64,000 nucleotides of DNA from Mycolicibacterium arenosum (GCF_024320865.1 NZ_JANDBD010000005.1:62001-126000); one strand, 5' to 3'. Shown: positions 33,637 to 42,616, counted from the first letter of the stretch. Program-made: numbers and translations. The notes: a model not told the origin generated them from the sequence alone.

Positions 33637-35070
33637 ATGAGGCGACTCAACGGCATGGACGCCTACCTGCTCTACACCGAAACCCCGAACCTGCATTCGC
33701 ACACCCTCAAGGTGGCGATCGTCGACGCCGGAGGCATCGAGGACTTCGGCTTCGAGCAGTTCCGCACTCACTTCGCTCGCCGACTGCATCTGCTGGAGCC
33801 GCTTCGGTACCGGCTGGTGGAGATCCCGTGGCGCATGCACCACCCGATGTGGCTGGAGGACTGCGACGTCGACCTCGACTACCACCTGCGCCGGGTTCGG
33901 GTACCGGCTCCCGGTGGTCGGCGCGAACTGGACGACGTCATCTCGCGAATCGCGTCGACCCCGCTGGACCGCGGCAGGCCGCTGTGGGAGTTCCACTTCG
34001 CCGAAGGACTGGCGGGCCGGCGCTACGCGCTGATCGGAAAGGTGCATCACGCGCTCGCCGACGGCGTCGCGTCCGTCAACCTGCTCGCGCGCGCGATGGA
34101 CATCGTCGGCGGCGACGTCGACGAAAGCGACCCCGGCGACGGCGGCGCGGTGCCGAGCGCCTCCGAGTTGCTCGCCGAGGCGGGGCGCGACCACGTCAAG
34201 CAGATCGGCGAGTTGCCCGGACTGCTGAAGGACGCGGTCAAGGGCTTCACGCGAGTGCGTCACCGCGCGAGGGAACGCGGTGATCACCCCGACCTCGCGG
34301 ACAACTTCAGCGCGCCCGCGACGTTCCTGAACCACCAGGTGTCGCCGGCGCGGCGATTCGGCAGTGCGGCGGTGGCGCTCGCCGACGTCAAGGCGACGGC
34401 GAAGGCGCTGAACGTCAGCCTCAACGACGTCGTCCTGGCCACGGCGGCGGGCGCGCTGCGCGAGTTGCTCCAGCGCTACGACGGCGGAGCCGACGAGCCG
34501 ATCATCGCGTCGGTCCCGACCGCGACCAACAGGTCCCCGGATCGGGTGACCGGCAACGAGATCAGCGGGCTGTCGATATCGCTGCCCGTGCACATCGCCG
34601 ACCCGCTCGAACGCGTCCGCCTGGTGGCGGTCGCGACGGGCCGGGCGAAGGAGGACCACGAACTCATCGGCCCCGAGTTGTACTGCCGCCTGATGACGTA
34701 TCTTCCGACGGCGGTCGCCCCGGCGGCGTTCACCTGGCTGTCCAGGCGGGACGGCCGCAACAAGATGATGAACGTCGCGGTGTCCAACGTGCCGGGACCA
34801 CGGATGCGCGGCCACTTCGCGGGCGCACCCGTCAGCGAGATCTACTCGACGGGCGTGCTGTCCCTCGGGGCGGCGGTGAACATCACGGTGTGGAGCTACG
34901 TCGACCAGATGGGCATCGCGGTGCTCACCGACGATCGGACGTTCGGCGACGTACACGAGGCGACGGATGCCCTGGTCCGCTCCTTCGCCGAGATCCACTC
35001 CGCAGCAGGGCTTTCCGGCCAACTGGCGGTCGTCGATGCCGCGTTGCCCGCAGTCTCGGCCGACCGCTAG
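33637..35070 (+). CDS. Wax ester synthase/acyl-CoA:diacylglycerol acyltransferase (WS/DGAT)
   Basis: A 477-residue WS/DGAT protein. MRRLNGMDAYLLY starts the family N-terminus and HHALADG at residues 137-143 is the catalytic HHxxxDG. It transfers acyl groups from acyl-CoA to diacylglycerol or fatty alcohol. The unit with FadD12-like ligase and PlsC-like acyltransferase resembles the M. tuberculosis Rv1425-Rv1428c region without lipO. An ATG at 33637 is chosen because it starts the conserved sequence. Its stop TAG overlaps that of the convergent ligase (CTAG at 35067-35070). Confidence 0.93.
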   Translation: MRRLNGMDAYLLYTETPNLHSHTLKVAIVDAGGIEDFGFEQFRTHFARRLHLLEPLRYRLVEIPWRMHHPMWLEDCDVDLDYHLRRVRVPAPGGRRELDDVISRIASTPLDRGRPLWEFHFAEGLAGRRYALIGKVHHALADGVASVNLLARAMDIVGGDVDESDPGDGGAVPSASELLAEAGRDHVKQIGELPGLLKDAVKGFTRVRHRARERGDHPDLADNFSAPATFLNHQVSPARRFGSAAVALADVKATAKALNVSLNDVVLATAAGALRELLQRYDGGADEPIIASVPTATNRSPDRVTGNEISGLSISLPVHIADPLERVRLVAVATGRAKEDHELIGPELYCRLMTYLPTAVAPAAFTWLSRRDGRNKMMNVAVSNVPGPRMRGHFAGAPVSEIYSTGVLSLGAAVNITVWSYVDQMGIAVLTDDRTFGDVHEATDALVRSFAEIHSAAGLSGQLAVVDAALPAVSADR

Positions 35071-36710
35071 TCCTCGGCGCTGGCGCGCAGCTCGGCCCGC
35101 AGGATCTTTCCGGTGGCGTTGCGGGGGAGTTCGTCGAGCACCCTGATCTCGCGCGGCACCTTGTAGTTGGCGAGATTGTCGCGGACGAACGCGCGCAGGT
35201 CGTCGGTTGACGACGAGGCACCCGGCGTCAGCACGACGAAGGCGACGAGCCGTTGACCGTACTGCTCGTCGGACACCCCGACGACGCTCGCCTCGGCGAC
35301 CTCGGGATGCGTCGTCAGCGTCTTCTCGACCTCGATGGGGTAGACGTTCTCCCCGCCGGAGACGATCATCTCGTCGTCGCGGCCGACGACGAACAGCCGG
35401 CCGGCCGAGTCGACGTAGCCCATATCGCCGGACGCCATGAACCCGTCGTGGAAGTGCTTGGCCGTGCCCGGCGAACCTCCCGTGTAGCCGTCGAAAAGCG
35501 TTCCGCTGCGAACGAATATCTGCCCGGTGTCGCCAGCGGGCACCTCGCGGTGGTCGCCGTCCAGGATGCGCACCTCGGTGCCCGCGGCCGGTCTGCCCGC
35601 GGTGTCCGGTGCAGCCCGCAGATCGGCGGGGGTGGCGGTCGCGATCATGCCCGCCTCGGTCGCGTTGTAGTTGTTGTAGACCACGTCGCCGAACTCGTCC
35701 ATGAACGCCGTCACGACGTCGGGCCGCATTCGCGAGCCGGACGCGGTGACGAACCGCAGCGATCGGCACGGATAGCGCCGCCGGACGGCGGGCGGCAGAT
35801 CCATGATCCGGTCCAGCATCACGGGCACGACGACGAGTCCGGTCGCGCCGGTGCGGTCGACCAACTCCAGTGTCGCCTCGGGATCGAACCGGCGACGCGT
35901 CGCGATCGTCGTCGCCATGAACGCGGCGAAGATCAGCTGCGAGTAGCCCCAGGCGTGGAACATCGGAGCGGCGATCACCGTGACCTCCTCCGCGCGCCAG
36001 GGAATGCGATCGAGGATGCCCTTTAGCTCTGCGGCGCCGCCACCCGACGTCGACCGCGCGCCCTTCGGAGTGCCGGTCGTGCCCGAGGTCAGCAGCACCA
36101 CCTTGCTCTTGCGTCCCGTCGAGGTGGGCTTCGAGCCGTGATGGGCCGCGATGAGCGAGTCGACGGTCAGATCGCCAGCACTGGCGGTGGATTCGGTCCA
36201 CGCCAGCACTCGCGCCGTGTCGGGCCGGTCCGTCAGTGCGCGCCCGACGATGTCGGCGAACTCGTCGTCGTACACGACGGCGTCGACATCCTCACGCGTC
36301 ACGACCTCAGCGAGTGCGGGCCCGGCGAACGAGGTGTTCAGTAGCAGCACGTCGACCCCGAGCCGGTCGGCGGCGATCAGCGCCGCGACGAATCCGCGGT
36401 GGTTGCGGCACATGATCCCGACGGTGCGCAGCGTGCCGGGCAGCGTCTGCAGCCCCGCCGCGAGCGCCGCTGCCCGCTGGTCGAGCTGTTTCCAGGTCAG
36501 GGTGCCGAGTTCGTCGATCAGTCCCGGCCGGTCCGGGCAGCGTTGCGCGGCGATCGCGAAACCCATTGTCACCGAACCGCCTCCGCGCGCAGCGGCGGCC
36601 ATCCGGAGGTACCTGTCGGGCCGTAGCGGCGCTAGCACACCCGCCCGGACGAAGGTACCCAGCGTCGCGGCGACACCGCCGAACCCCGATTGCAGTGAGC
36701 GTGCGTCCAC
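35067..36710 (-). CDS. fadD12: Acyl-CoA synthetase/long-chain fatty acid ligase, FadD12-like
   Basis: A 547-residue ANL-family ligase. The ATP/AMP motif is LTSGTTGTPKGA near residue 210, a second motif NNYNATEAG near 325, GYVDSAGRLFVVGRDDEMI forms the A8 hinge and the C-terminal ARNATGKILR motif carries the catalytic Lys. It activates fatty acids to acyl-CoA. Gene order with WS/DGAT and a PlsC-like gene supports the FadD12 assignment; the symbol is by context and similarity recalled, not computed. It starts 2 bp after the acyltransferase stop. Confidence 0.85.
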   Translation of the reverse strand: MDARSLQSGFGGVAATLGTFVRAGVLAPLRPDRYLRMAAAARGGGSVTMGFAIAAQRCPDRPGLIDELGTLTWKQLDQRAAALAAGLQTLPGTLRTVGIMCRNHRGFVAALIAADRLGVDVLLLNTSFAGPALAEVVTREDVDAVVYDDEFADIVGRALTDRPDTARVLAWTESTASAGDLTVDSLIAAHHGSKPTSTGRKSKVVLLTSGTTGTPKGARSTSGGGAAELKGILDRIPWRAEEVTVIAAPMFHAWGYSQLIFAAFMATTIATRRRFDPEATLELVDRTGATGLVVVPVMLDRIMDLPPAVRRRYPCRSLRFVTASGSRMRPDVVTAFMDEFGDVVYNNYNATEAGMIATATPADLRAAPDTAGRPAAGTEVRILDGDHREVPAGDTGQIFVRSGTLFDGYTGGSPGTAKHFHDGFMASGDMGYVDSAGRLFVVGRDDEMIVSGGENVYPIEVEKTLTTHPEVAEASVVGVSDEQYGQRLVAFVVLTPGASSSTDDLRAFVRDNLANYKVPREIRVLDELPRNATGKILRAELRASAED

Positions 36711-36712
36711 GG

Positions 36713-37528
36713 TCAGCCCAGGATAGGGAAGCGGCGCTTGCGCTTCAGCTCGTTGAGTGCGGACTGCATGGCGGACCGGACGTACACGTCGACCTCGTCG
36801 ACATCGGGGTCGGGGCCGAAGCGCTCGACGACGTCGATGGGCTCCAGCACCTGCGTGACGATCTTGGTGGGCAACGGCAGGTTGGGCGGCACGATCACGC
36901 TGAAGCCGAAGGGGAACCCGAACGTCACCGGCAGGATCTCCATGCGCGCCTTGGTCAAACCCAGCAGCTTCGCCAACGTGTTGCCGCGGGTCAGGAAGAG
37001 CTGGCTCTCCTGTCCACCGATCGACACCGCGGGCACGATCGGCACTCCCGCCGCGATGGCGGTGCGCACGTAGCCGGTGCGCCCGGCGAAGTCGATTGTC
37101 GTGTCCTCGAAGGTGGGCCGGTAGGAGTCGTAGTCGCCGCCGGGAAACACCAGCACGACACCGCCGAAAGCCAGTGCGGCCGAGGCGTTCTCGCGGCTCG
37201 CCTCGATGACCCCGACCTTGGGCATGACGTCGCCGAGGGGGCCCATCACCACGCCGTAGTGGGCGAGCGTGATAAGGGGCCGGTCGTACCCGAAGCGCTT
37301 GTAGAACGCCGAACCGAACAGCAGCACATCGGGTGTCAGCATTCCGCCGGAGTGGTTGGACACCACCAGCGCGCCGCCCTCGGCGGGGAATGCGTCGAGC
37401 CCGTGCAGTTCGGCGCGGAAGTAGCGTCGCAGAAGCGGCCCGACCCGCTCGACCACGGTCCTCGTGACGGAGGGGCTGAACTGGTCGAGTCCGCCGATGG
37501 TGCCCTCCGCGACCTCATCGTCGCTCAT
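36713..37528 (-). CDS. PlsC-like acyltransferase (Rv1428c-like)
   Basis: A 271-residue glycerol-phosphate/lysophosphatidate acyltransferase fold. NHSGGMLTPD is the NHxxxxD-like catalytic motif (block I), FPGGDYDSYRP forms a later substrate motif, and VPIVPAVSIGGQES is block IV. It is predicted to acylate a glycerolipid. It is the first gene of a two-gene unit with the FadD12-like ligase, which could provide its acyl-CoA. With the WS/DGAT gene this makes a storage-lipid module. Confidence 0.85.
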   Translation of the reverse strand: MSDDEVAEGTIGGLDQFSPSVTRTVVERVGPLLRRYFRAELHGLDAFPAEGGALVVSNHSGGMLTPDVLLFGSAFYKRFGYDRPLITLAHYGVVMGPLGDVMPKVGVIEASRENASAALAFGGVVLVFPGGDYDSYRPTFEDTTIDFAGRTGYVRTAIAAGVPIVPAVSIGGQESQLFLTRGNTLAKLLGLTKARMEILPVTFGFPFGFSVIVPPNLPLPTKIVTQVLEPIDVVERFGPDPDVDEVDVYVRSAMQSALNELKRKRRFPILG

Positions 37529-37563
37529 CGATCGAGTCTGTCAGGCCCGCGAGCGCCCCGCGG

Positions 37564-38397
37564 CTACTTGAGGCAGCTGCCGCCGTCGACCGGAAGGGCG
37601 ACGCCGGTGATGTAGCGGGCCTCGTCGGAGGCGAGGAACAGCACCGCGTTCGCGACGTCCTCCGGCTCGACCCAGCCGATCGGCAGCGTGTGCATGAGCT
37701 GGCCGACGATCTTCATGTCGTCCGGACCCGGATTCTCCAGGTCGGGGCGGAACAGCTTCATCGTGCCGTCGTTCATGAACAGCGGTGTGTTCACGTTGGT
37801 GGGGCAGACGCTGTTGACGCGGACGTTCTGCGCGCCGAGTTCGACGGCGAACGTGCGCATCAGGCCGATGACGCCGTGTTTGGCGGCGACGTAGTGGCCG
37901 GTGTGCGGGTAGGCCTTCAGGCCGCCGACCGAGCTGGTGAGGATGATCGAGCCGCCCTTACCGCCCGCGAGGATATGGGGCACACCGGCTTTGACGGTCT
38001 TCCACACGCCGGACAGGTTGACGGCGATCATGTCGTCCCAGTCGCCCTCGCTGGTCTTGTCCAGCGTCTGGCCGCCGTTGCCGATGCCCGCGTTGGCGAC
38101 GATGATGTCGAGCTTGCCGAACTCCTCGACGCCCGCGTCGACCGCCGCCTTGAGCGCGTCGAAATCGCGTGTGTCGACCTCAGCGGTGTGGATGCGGCCG
38201 CCGGCGTTCTTCACCAGGTCCGCGGTCTCGGCGAGGTCCTCGGGCGTCGACAGTGGAATCTGAACGCTGTCGATCTGCTTGCAGATGTCGACCGCGATGA
38301 TGTCGGCGCCCTCTTCGGCCAGCCGAACCGCGTGCGCCCGGCCCTGACCCCGCGCCGCGCCGCTGACGAACGCGACCTTGCCCTCTACACGACCCAC
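37564..38397 (-). CDS. Mycofactocin-type SDR oxidoreductase
   Basis: A 277-residue SDR of the mycofactocin-coupled subgroup. GRVEGKVAFVSGAARGQGR is the characteristic start, followed by EEGADIIAVDICK and the long insertion IPLSTPEDLAETADLVKNAGGR. Ser in LTSSVGG and YVAAK complete the catalytic set. GTG 38397 with GAGGAG at 38404-38410 gives the canonical start; the frame extends to 38418. Such enzymes hold NAD(H) tightly and pass electrons through mycofactocin. Substrate unknown; an alcohol is typical. Confidence 0.9.
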   Translation of the reverse strand: MGRVEGKVAFVSGAARGQGRAHAVRLAEEGADIIAVDICKQIDSVQIPLSTPEDLAETADLVKNAGGRIHTAEVDTRDFDALKAAVDAGVEEFGKLDIIVANAGIGNGGQTLDKTSEGDWDDMIAVNLSGVWKTVKAGVPHILAGGKGGSIILTSSVGGLKAYPHTGHYVAAKHGVIGLMRTFAVELGAQNVRVNSVCPTNVNTPLFMNDGTMKLFRPDLENPGPDDMKIVGQLMHTLPIGWVEPEDVANAVLFLASDEARYITGVALPVDGGSCLK

Positions 38398-38424
38398 TTC
38401 ATGCTCCTCTGGTTCCACGGCGGT

Positions 38425-38446
38425 GTGCTGTGCACATGCTCAGCAC
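38425..38446. promoter_or_regulatory. Short palindrome upstream of the mycofactocin-type SDR
   Basis: GTGCTG (38425-38430) and CAGCAC (38441-38446) flank a 10-bp centre 28 bp upstream of the SDR start, in the 111-bp gap to the thioesterase stop. A regulator-binding site is possible but the arms are only 6 bp. I see no further element in the gap. Confidence 0.3.
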
Positions 38447-38508
38447 TCTTACATTCTGGTCCCATTGTGTCAACGACGAGAGGCCGTCGAGCCGTTTGTA
38501 GACAGCGC

Positions 38509-39309
38509 TTAGATCGCGATCCGGAGCAGGGCTTCCTGCGCATAGGACGCGACGAGGGTGCCGTCGTCGGTCAGCAGGTCGCCACGGCCGAAGGACCGGC
38601 CGTGGGCGACGATCGGACTGTGCTGTCGAAGCAGCAGCCAGCCGTCGGTGCGGAACGGGCGGTGGAACCAGATGGTGTGGCTCGTGACCGCCGACGTGAA
38701 CTGGGTGCCGTTGCCGGTCTGGCTCAGGCCGTCGAGTGGGCGCACGGCGGTGCCGATCAGCGTGAGGTCCGTGGCGTAGGCGGCGAGGGCCTGGGCGAGC
38801 GCCGGATCGACTTCCGGTGTGCGCATCCAGATCTCGCACTCGGGGGGACCGACGTGAGGCGCATTGAGATCGGCTGTGGCCCTGGTGTCCCAGGGGATGA
38901 GGTCGAGGCCGACGGCGTACTCGGGCCCGAGCAGGCCGGGTACGGGCTCGACTGTCTGCAGGGCCGGCCCGTCCTCGGTCACGTGCATTGAGATCGACGC
39001 CGTCCCGATCGGACCCTTACTCTGTGCCGCGAGCACCGAGAGTGTCGCAAAGGACCGCCCCTCGTGGTGAACGGTGACGTCGTAGACGACCGGCTCGTCG
39101 GCACGGCCTTCGCGCGGGAACAGCGCGTGGAGGGACTTGACCGACTTCTCGGGGCACACCAGTTCGGCGGCCCGGATGAACTGGCCGAGCAGCTGTCCAC
39201 CGAACACGCGGTGGTACTCGAGCGTCTGATTGCGGGCGGTGAAGTGGTTCCCGGACCGCGTGGTTGCCATGTCGAGGCACGCCAGGAGGTCGGACCAGAG
39301 GTCGGTCAC
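38509..39309 (-). CDS. Acyl-CoA thioesterase II (TesB-like, double hotdog)
   Basis: A 266-residue double hotdog protein. YHRVFGGQLLGQFIRAA is the first hotdog helix motif and SHTIWFHRPFRTDGW lies in the second, with Asp/Thr/Gln active-site region. It hydrolyses acyl-CoA to free acid and CoA, for example to rescue CoA from dead-end products. GTG start 39309 is 32 bp downstream of operator site 2 on its own strand. A candidate promoter TTCTCA-N18-TACACT would overlap that operator. Confidence 0.9.
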   Translation of the reverse strand: MTDLWSDLLACLDMATTRSGNHFTARNQTLEYHRVFGGQLLGQFIRAAELVCPEKSVKSLHALFPREGRADEPVVYDVTVHHEGRSFATLSVLAAQSKGPIGTASISMHVTEDGPALQTVEPVPGLLGPEYAVGLDLIPWDTRATADLNAPHVGPPECEIWMRTPEVDPALAQALAAYATDLTLIGTAVRPLDGLSQTGNGTQFTSAVTSHTIWFHRPFRTDGWLLLRQHSPIVAHGRSFGRGDLLTDDGTLVASYAQEALLRIAI

Positions 39310-39341
39310 GCTCGCGAGTGTAAGCGAAGTTCTACGACGGT

Positions 39342-39356
39342 GAGAATGTAATTCTC
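39342..39356. promoter_or_regulatory. Palindromic operator GAGAAT-GTA-ATTCTC (site 2)
   Basis: Exact palindrome, extended to TGAGAATGTAATTCTCA (39341-39357). It occupies the 50-bp gap between the TetR stop (39360) and the thioesterase start (39309). Its right half includes a plausible -35 of the thioesterase promoter. It controls the thioesterase most directly, and together with site 3 it brackets the TetR gene. Confidence 0.75.
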
Positions 39357-39359
39357 AGG

Positions 39360-40061
39360 CTAGTCGGCGGCGAATCCGTGGGAGCAGAAGTCCCATACCT
39401 CGTCGGCCGAGATCGGCTTGATGGTGGCGTCGTCGCTGCCGCTGGACTGCGCGACGAACATCACCGTCTGCATGGTCATCGCGGCCATGCGCTTCGGGTT
39501 GATGCTGGAGCGCAGGGCGCCGGCCTCGTAAGCCTGCTCCATCAGCTCCGTGAGCAGGGCGACGAGTGGCGCGTGAGCCACCTTGACCTCGGACGGATGC
39601 GACACCAGCAGGCGCGGTGCGAAGTCGGTGAACAGGGGTCGCTTGGCCGTCGGATCAGGACGTGACGACTCGAAGAGCAGTTGGATGGCGACCTTGAGCC
39701 GCTCCAGGGGATCCGACTGGCTGGCGGTCGCGGCGCGGATCTGATCGGCCGAACGGCTCAGCGCGTCCTCGAACAAGGCCAGCAGCAGTTCGTGCTTACC
39801 GTCGAACTGCAGGTAGAAACTCCGTAGCGACTGTCGTGAGCGGTCGACGACCTCCTGCACCGTGAAATCGGTGCTGCCCTTTTCGATGATGATCGCCTGC
39901 GCCGCGTCCAGAAAACGCTGTACGCGTTGGGCGGCGCGCAATTTGGCCGTTTTGATCGAGCGTTCGACCGCGCGCTGCTTCCATGCGGGTTCTTCGCTCG
40001 GACTCGTCACCGGTGCCCCGAAATCAGTCTGAGATGCGGGCCGATCAGGGAGAACATGCAT
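39360..40061 (-). CDS. TetR-family regulator flanked by the GAGAAT-N3-ATTCTC operators
   Basis: A TetR regulator of about 233 residues from ATG 40061, with GTG 40010 (216 residues) also possible and an open frame to 40115. The DNA-binding region reads RVQRFLDAAQAIIIEKGSTDF, TVQEVVDRSRQSLRSFYLQF. A C-terminal ligand domain follows. Operator site 2 is 3 bp beyond its stop and site 3 is 83 bp ahead of ATG 40061. This placement makes it the best candidate for the regulator of all four palindromes. An acyl-CoA ligand is plausible from the regulated genes but not shown. Confidence 0.85.
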   Translation of the reverse strand: MHVLPDRPASQTDFGAPVTSPSEEPAWKQRAVERSIKTAKLRAAQRVQRFLDAAQAIIIEKGSTDFTVQEVVDRSRQSLRSFYLQFDGKHELLLALFEDALSRSADQIRAATASQSDPLERLKVAIQLLFESSRPDPTAKRPLFTDFAPRLLVSHPSEVKVAHAPLVALLTELMEQAYEAGALRSSINPKRMAAMTMQTVMFVAQSSGSDDATIKPISADEVWDFCSHGFAAD

Positions 40062-40121
40062 GAACTGTACCGGAGAACGCCTGGGCATCGTGGTCCTAGC
40101 CCCCCTCCCGGCCACCGTGTC

Positions 40122-40140
40122 TGAGATTGTAACTTTCTCA
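40122..40140. promoter_or_regulatory. Degenerate copy of the operator
   Basis: TGAGATTGTAACTTTCTCA has matching TGAGA/TCTCA ends but a mismatched centre and 19-bp length. It lies directly beside site 3 on the TetR side. It may be a weak second binding site or chance. Confidence 0.35.
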
Positions 40141-40144
40141 TGGC

Positions 40145-40159
40145 GAGAATAGTATTCTC
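40145..40159. promoter_or_regulatory. Palindromic operator GAGAAT-AGT-ATTCTC (site 3)
   Basis: Exact 15-bp palindrome in the divergent region between the TetR gene (ATG 40061) and the ACAD gene (GTG 40241). It is 81 bp upstream of the ACAD and 83 bp upstream of the TetR start. Its core GAATAGTATTC recurs in the arms of the 1250-1318 hairpin. Confidence 0.75.
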
Positions 40160-40240
40160 ATTCGTAGCTTTTCAGAAGCCTTACCTGGAAAGTCTGCATT
40201 CCTTTCCCGCAGGTGAACGTGCACGAGCATCGGAGGGCCA

Positions 40241-41422
40241 GTGCAACTGACGTTCGATCCGGCCATCGAGGAGTTCCGCGCCGAGTTCGTCGCCTTCCTC
40301 GACGAGCACGTTCCGACGGCCGCCGACGCGCTGCAGCGGTCGCGGTCGTCGTCCGATGTGCCGCCGTGGGGGCGACGGTGGCAGCGGCTGCTCTTCGACA
40401 GCGGCTGGCTGGTGCCCGGCAATCCACCGGAGTTCGGCGGGCGCAACGCGTCGATCCTCGAGCAGTTCGTCTACTTCGAGGAGCTCTCGAGGCGGCGCAT
40501 CGTGCACAACTTCAACCAGCAGGGCGTCGGCATCATCGCGGCGTCCCTGTTGACGTTCGGCTCCGACGAGCAGAAGTCGACGTGGGCGGTGCCGATCCTG
40601 CGTGCCGACAAGACCGCTGCGCTCGGGATGAGCGAGCCGGGTGCGGGCTCCGACCTCGCGTCGTTGCGCACGCGTGCCGAGTTGGTCTCGGACGGCGACC
40701 ACTTCGTCGTCAACGGCCAGAAGGTCTGGACGTCGGGTGCCCACGATTCCGACGTCATCCTGACGTTCGTCCGCACCGATCCCGATGCGCCGAAGCACAG
40801 GGGGATCAGCGCGCTGCTGATCCCCACCGATCTCGACGGTGTGACGTGTCGGCCCTTCGCGTCGGCGTGGGATCGCGAGGACGTCGACTTCAACGAGGTG
40901 TTCTTCACCGATGTGCGGGTGCCTGCCGCGAATCTCGTCGGCCCGCGGGGCGACGGCTGGCGCGTCGCGAACGGCTCGCTGGGCCACGAGCGGACGATGC
41001 TGTGGATCAGCTACGCCGATCGGTTGCGCGACATGCTCGAGGACTTCACGCCCGCAACCGAAATCGATCGCGACCGCTATGCGACGCTGGCGATGGACAA
41101 CCAGGCGCTGCGCCTGCTCGGCTCCGCGGGATTGGCACGCGCGGCGCGCGGCGAGGAGGACGTGCCGGGCATGGCGGTGCTGAAACTGCTGGGCGCCGAA
41201 GCGGGTCAGTCGGCGTCCGAGCACGTCCTCGCGTCCGTTGGCGTCGACGCGCTGGCGCACCCGGCGAACTCGACTCCCTACCAACACATGAACCACGACG
41301 GCTATGCGGGTAGCTGGTTCGATCGCTACGGCCGGTCGTTCGCGGGCACGATCGCCGGCGGCACCTCGGAGATCCAGCGCAACATCATCGCGCAGCGCGT
41401 CCTCGGATTACCGCGGGGTTAG
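40241..41422 (+). CDS. Acyl-CoA dehydrogenase
   Basis: A 393-residue ACAD. MSEPGAGSDLASL binds the flavin, WTSGAHDSD and ISALLIPTDLDG lie in the beta domain, GHERTML holds the candidate catalytic Glu of the isovaleryl type, and GGTSEIQRNIIAQRVLGLP ends the helical domain. GTG 40241 follows the divergent promoter with operator site 3. It is monocistronic, ending in a convergent terminator. It desaturates an acyl-CoA in the regulon controlled by the GAGAAT operators. Confidence 0.92.
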   Translation: MQLTFDPAIEEFRAEFVAFLDEHVPTAADALQRSRSSSDVPPWGRRWQRLLFDSGWLVPGNPPEFGGRNASILEQFVYFEELSRRRIVHNFNQQGVGIIAASLLTFGSDEQKSTWAVPILRADKTAALGMSEPGAGSDLASLRTRAELVSDGDHFVVNGQKVWTSGAHDSDVILTFVRTDPDAPKHRGISALLIPTDLDGVTCRPFASAWDREDVDFNEVFFTDVRVPAANLVGPRGDGWRVANGSLGHERTMLWISYADRLRDMLEDFTPATEIDRDRYATLAMDNQALRLLGSAGLARAARGEEDVPGMAVLKLLGAEAGQSASEHVLASVGVDALAHPANSTPYQHMNHDGYAGSWFDRYGRSFAGTIAGGTSEIQRNIIAQRVLGLPRG

Positions 41423-41474
41423 TGATTTCGGCGCGCATTTCCGGGCTCAGCCCCGGAAATCGCGCCCGAATCAC
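41422..41474. terminator. Bidirectional terminator hairpin overlapping both stop codons
   Basis: Left arm 41422-41445 and right arm 41452-41474 pair with a few mismatches around a short loop. The hairpin touches the ACAD stop on the left and the sulfotransferase stop (41471-41473) on the right. It therefore likely terminates both convergent transcripts. Confidence 0.65.
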
Positions 41475-42613
41475 TCTAGCGGGATGTCGTATTGCTCAAC
41501 GTATTCCGCGAATCGTTCGGCAATCGCGCCCGCCTCCAACCCGTAGTCCTCGAGCCGGTAACCGTGAGCGCCGAACCGGCCCTTCGGATTGGCGGCGACG
41601 AACGCGGCCACGGCGTCGCGTGCGGGCCCGTCGAACTCCCTGTCGGATGCGGCGTAGATGCGCTCGACGGTGCCGAGCGGATCGCACACCAGATCGGCGT
41701 ACTGCACGTCGATGATCCGACGTTCGGGATGGGTCGACCGGAACGTCTCGCTGCGGTCGACGGACTCGGCGAGCATGTCGGTCCAGTGCGTCGCGATGTA
41801 CGCGGTGTGGTCGGCGTCGCTGAACGTACCGGTGAGCGTCGAGATCAGACTGCACGCCGACGCGCACAGTACCGTCGGGTCACGATGCAGCAGAACCAGA
41901 TTCGCGTCGGGATACTCGGCGGCCAGCGCCGGAAGGGCGATCGCGTGGTTGGGACTCTTCAGCGTCCAGGCGCCCCGCCGGCCACCGCTCTGCAGCACCT
42001 GCAGCGCGCGCCGGTGATAGGCGTACGCCGACGCGTAGTCGGCCTCGAGCAGCCACTGGCTGTACGTCGGCACGTTCGCCAACGCCTCCCACGTCAGGCT
42101 CTTGAAGTCCTGGCCGAGCAGCGTGATGCACTCCGTCGGTCCCTCGGCGTCCTCGTGGTGGACCACGCGCATCTGAGGATTGAGCGATTCGAGCATGTCG
42201 ATCGCCTGGTTGGCCGCGTCGACGCGGGGCCCGGCGCGATAGGTCTGCGGTGTCGGGGGAGGGACGCTGTCGGAGGCCTCCCAGCGCAGCAGCGCGCGGT
42301 TGTGCGGATCCTGGTCGAGCAGTTGACTGAGGAACGTCGTCCCGGCCCGGAACATCCCGACGACGACGAGAGGTGCGACGATCCGCTCGTCGGCGATGAA
42401 CGGATTGGCCCGTATCCAGTCGTGGACCTTCAGGCGGTTGACCAGGCTGCCGATCACGTTCTGCTGCATGGCGAACCGGCCGATGTCGTTGAGCTGCGCC
42501 TCCGCCTCGACCGACTCGCACAGCACGGCGAGGCCCGTCCTGAAGTCATCGGGACCGAAGTCGTCGCTCCCAGCGGCCTCGGCCGCCGCATCCAGCACCT
42601 CGTCGACGTTCAC
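41471..42613 (-). CDS. Sulfotransferase family protein
   Basis: A 380-residue sulfotransferase-fold protein. VVGMFRAGTTFLSQLL near residue 90 corresponds to the 5'-phosphosulfate loop for PAPS, WTLKSPNH carries a catalytic-region segment and LVLLHRDPTVLCAS is the 3'-phosphate loop. Mycobacteria have many such enzymes. It probably sulfates an alcohol, perhaps a lipid or sterol-like metabolite, and it may detoxify or tag an intermediate. GTG 42613 is 3 bp after the quinone oxidoreductase stop, so both are in one transcript with TetR upstream. Confidence 0.83.
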   Translation of the reverse strand: MNVDEVLDAAAEAAGSDDFGPDDFRTGLAVLCESVEAEAQLNDIGRFAMQQNVIGSLVNRLKVHDWIRANPFIADERIVAPLVVVGMFRAGTTFLSQLLDQDPHNRALLRWEASDSVPPPTPQTYRAGPRVDAANQAIDMLESLNPQMRVVHHEDAEGPTECITLLGQDFKSLTWEALANVPTYSQWLLEADYASAYAYHRRALQVLQSGGRRGAWTLKSPNHAIALPALAAEYPDANLVLLHRDPTVLCASACSLISTLTGTFSDADHTAYIATHWTDMLAESVDRSETFRSTHPERRIIDVQYADLVCDPLGTVERIYAASDREFDGPARDAVAAFVAANPKGRFGAHGYRLEDYGLEAGAIAERFAEYVEQYDIPLE

Positions 42614-42616
42614 GGA

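Noticed and set aside
31516..35070. Rightward open frame of 1184 codons
   Set aside because: The first two thirds are Arg-rich translation of antisense strand over three leftward genes; the WS/DGAT domain begins only at 33637.
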